Assembly: GCA_001579985.1 (NCBI GenBank)
Contig: LRSR01006490.1
Coordinates: 1-33,930 of the forward strand
Direction: 5' to 3'
DNA: 33,930 bases
From: Hypsibius dujardini
Taxonomy: Eukaryota > Tardigrada > Eutardigrada > Parachela > Hypsibiidae
This document shows, piece after piece, positions 31,574 through 33,930 of this stretch. Both the position numbers and the translations under genes were made by a program. The notes beneath the pieces are model-generated. The model did no database searches. It was not told the DNA's origin and saw only the letters and a list, made by a program, of their open reading frames with translations. Each line of letters begins with the position of its first letter. Positions within the stretch are counted from its first letter, which is position 1.

Positions 31574-33671
31574 ATGGGGAAGAGCGACGATGACAAGGCT
31601 AAAGATATCCCCGGTGCCCGAGTTCCGGCTGCTGCCGCTCGCCCTACGTCTGATGATAGGGCAATCTTTGATACGTTTAATATTTTTTTCTATATTGCTG
31701 TTTTTTGCATAATTGGACTACCCATCTGGTGGGTGACGACGACGACTTCGCGATCATCCCTGCCGTTCGACGAAATCGACGCCTTCTCCACGTACACTCA
31801 AGAAAAAGGCCAGCTGCGCAAGCATCATGCCCCGAATAGTGTAAGCCGACCGAAATTCGAGGGAAAAAATTATATTTGCATATGCCGAGTGATTGAAATT
31901 TAGAAGAAAATCTGATAAGGTGGAAAACTGTCGGGTTTGTAGGTTGCTGTGTAGTTGGTTGATTGATCGGTCGATTGATCGGTGTATTATGCATAATGTG
32001 CAGTACTAGTATCTGTTTGGGTGTTAGATAACTTGATTGATTGATTGATTGACGTGGCGTATGAGTGTTCCAAATTTATTTTCAGCATTATTTTGCACTG
32101 GATATTACATCTTTCCTTTTGGGAGACAGGCTGGTTCCCTTTGTTTTTTGTATTTAACTGGTCCGCATAGTTGCCAAAACATTTACTGAATACGGGACTC
32201 AGTAATCGTCTAAGGGAACAATGCCGGCAGCGGATATTACACACGTGGCAAAAACCTTGCGCTGACTGAATTAAGCACTTCAACTCGGGGCTGTGTACAA
32301 CAGCCATGCGTCGAACGAGTGTAATGGCTTAACTCGGTTAACGCAAGGTTTTGCCGCGTATGTAGATGATGCTTGAAATTCCCATTTTTTATGGATCTTT
32401 CATAGCTGCAGGATCCGCTTTTTTTGTCCCACCTCATTTTGTCCTCAATTACTCTTTACAGGAAGTTTCGGTCGTGGAACCTTCACAAAAGTGGAAGACA
32501 TTTTGGGTGTTGCCGCCCACGACAGCAGTCGACATTGTCTTCACCCTGGTCAATCCGACTCCGGATCGAATGACGGTGTCGTGGGACATCGAACGGGGTC
32601 TACGAAGTTTGTATTTTGAGATCTCCAATTGGTGGTTTGAGCTTTTGAATGTGGTAGGAGTACCGTATTCCCCCGATCTCAAGGGACAGATAAGCCCCAC
32701 CCTCTCAAGTCATCGGTTAACTGTGCAATCGGATTCACTATGTCGTGATTGGTTGAAATTTAAGCGCAACTTGACAACGATTGATTGATTGATTACGCGG
32801 GATTTCTTGACGGACGCATTGAATCAGTTGATTGATTGATTGTAGGTAAACAATAGCAAACGGTGATGAACAGATAAAATCCGGGGTGGATCAAATTAAC
32901 TGGTAGGGCCAAAAAGTGTCCCTTGAGATCGGGGGAATACGGTAGTGATTCTTGACTACTTCCCCGATTGACAGAACACCTGGATCCGAAATTGGCGCGA
33001 CTGTCTCCCCTTGCAAACTTCACAGTGTCGTCGCAAATTTTGCGGTACCTTGACGCGGGCATTGTAACCAAGGCAGGCACAGGCACGATCGAATTCCGGG
33101 AAGCTGCTAAAATTATCAACAGCGTCGAAAGTCGATTAGGTAAGTAAAATTAAATTTGGAGATTTGGAAATTTCAAAATTTCAAAATTTGGTGGACGAAA
33201 TTCGAAATCGCGTTTTCGCTCAAATTCCCAAGAGGCAATTTTATATTCTCCCTCCTGTCGCGTCTTGTCGTTTATTTAGGCTCTTTTTCATCCAACAACC
33301 ACGTGCTGAATTTCATTGTTTACGTTCCGCCGCCGGATCAACAGCCTCTGCGACTGGTGGATTCGGATCAGAACCTCGTCCCCACTAATGCGTTTATTAC
33401 CCCTCGATGGGGCGGAGTAATGATATATTCACCCGATCCCCCGGGCGGCGACGCCTCAGCATCAGCAACAACCACACCCCGTCAGTCAGTCACGGTGGAT
33501 GTCCAGAAAATTGCCGAGGTCTTCTTAACGCAGTTCTTCGTCCACCTGGGGCTGTTGGATGTATGTCCTTCGCAGCGTGTAGCTGACTCAGAAACTTTTC
33601 AGGCGCTGAGCTAATTAAAAAGTATTGTCTTTCAGAGCGATCAACGAAGCGGTCAGATTGATTTAGCCAAG
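31574..33671 (+). CDS. PIGS: GPI transamidase component PIG-S, 3'-partial
   Basis: Five exons visible: 31574-31840, 32462-32606, 32975-33139, 33280-33560, 33636-33671, giving 298 residues; the gene runs past the window. Residues about 35-53 form the N-terminal membrane helix, with GLPIWW.TT..SRSSLP as in PIG-S. Exon 2 has FTLVNPTPDRMTVSWDIE. With the donor at 32607 it joins exon 3 as WDIERGLRKHLDPKLARL, then NFTVSSQILRY, an ungapped match to PIG-S. Exon 4 has NHVLNFIVYVPP, TNAFITPRWGGVMIY and VQKIAEVFLTQF. PIG-S is a luminal-domain subunit of the ER complex that attaches GPI anchors to proteins. Oddly, about 190 residues found between the first helix and the FTLVNP region in the vertebrate protein are missing, and intron 31841-32461 holds no obvious exon for them. 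Confidence 0.88.
32240..32362. mobile_element. Palindromic MITE-like element, family B, copy 4
   Basis: Starts CACACGTGGCAAAAACCTTG and ends CAAGGTTTTGCCGCGTATG, flanked by TA on both sides (32238-32239, 32363-32364). It sits in the first visible PIG-S intron, which otherwise lacks recognised content. Confidence 0.75.
32659..32946. mobile_element. Foldback element, family D, perfect 28-base inverted ends
   Basis: The left end TACCGTATTCCCCCGATCTC continues AAGGGACA; the right end is its exact reverse complement over 28 bases. The terminal TA at each side fits a TA target duplication. The interior has TTGATTGATTGATT runs and no transposase. It occupies most of the PIG-S intron 32607-32974. 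The perfect ends suggest recent insertion. Confidence 0.8.
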
Positions 33672-33680
33672 GTACTGCAG

Positions 33681-33911
33681 CACAGCCAACGACAAGATTG
33701 AGTACACTGTAGGGTCCGGGGAATGGGCAAAAGGGGCGGGACAGGGGGTGCTTTTCAAACAATCGAACAATCAACCACCTGACCACCCCCTGCTCCCCCC
33801 CTTTTGCCCATACCCCGGCCCCTCCAGTGTACTCAACCACCTGACCACCCCATGCCCCTCCCCTTCCGCCCATACCCCGAACCCTTCAATTCATTCTTGT
33901 CGTTGATTGTA
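33681..33911. mobile_element. Foldback MITE-like element, family A, copy 3
   Basis: Begins at a degenerate CACAGCCAACGACAAGATTG and ends CTTGTCGTTGATTGTA. It has the same GGGGCGGGACAGGGGGTG modules as copies 1 and 2. It starts 9 nt after the PIG-S exon end at 33671 and nearly reaches the window end, so the intron is not closed here. Confidence 0.75.
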
Positions 33912-33930
33912 GTTCGTATTAGTTTATCGA

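Noticed and set aside
32607-32653. Alternative PIG-S donor at 32654 (GTAGGA), which would extend exon 2
   Set aside because: It gives the wrong phase for the next exon; the donor at 32607 gives an ungapped match to PIG-S.
2100-33911. CRISPR-like arrays among the many direct repeats
   Set aside because: Spacers are not unique, there are no cas genes, and the context is clearly eukaryotic.

Overview
The window reads as nuclear DNA of a small protostome animal. Genes are split by mostly short introns with GT..AG boundaries. Protein families are animal ones: a TRIM9-type E3 ligase with COS/FN3/SPRY, a SMYD methyltransferase, the GPI transamidase subunit PIG-S, rhodopsin-like receptors, and a CRF/DH44-like neuropeptide precursor. 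DH44 plus FMRFamide-receptor-like GPCRs fits an ecdysozoan; a tardigrade would suit the compact, repeat-studded structure, but nothing seen here proves it.

Layout. 1-1316: a TATA box and an intronless gene for a single-pass membrane coiled-coil protein. 2000-4391: six exons of a TRIM9/TRIM67-like gene lacking its RING and B-box part. 4880-4960: a tRNA-Ser(CGA). 5345-8307: a five-exon SMYD-type gene. 8740-9243: the only confident reverse-strand gene, a CRF/DH44-like precursor. 9244-14084: a gene-poor stretch dense in satellites and foldback elements. 14085-24083: a tandem array of three related GPCR genes sharing intron positions; the middle one carries two frame breaks. 25443-26654: a broken Cys-rich PAN/apple-like coding remnant. 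27660-28376: possible reverse-strand exons of unknown nature. 29745-30897: an unrelated orphan GPCR. 31574 to the window end: the 5' part of a PIG-S gene, leaving the window inside an intron.

The genes do not form an operon; each seems independent. A loose theme is peptide signalling (four receptors, one CRF-like ligand), but no ligand-receptor pairing can be read from DNA. The most unusual layer is the non-coding one: several families of foldback (MITE-like) elements flanked by TA. One GC-rich family occurs three times, each time starting 5 to 11 nt downstream of a 5' splice site. A second family shows paired changes in its two arms. Coordinates of spliced genes are start-to-stop spans; exon limits are in the evidence.
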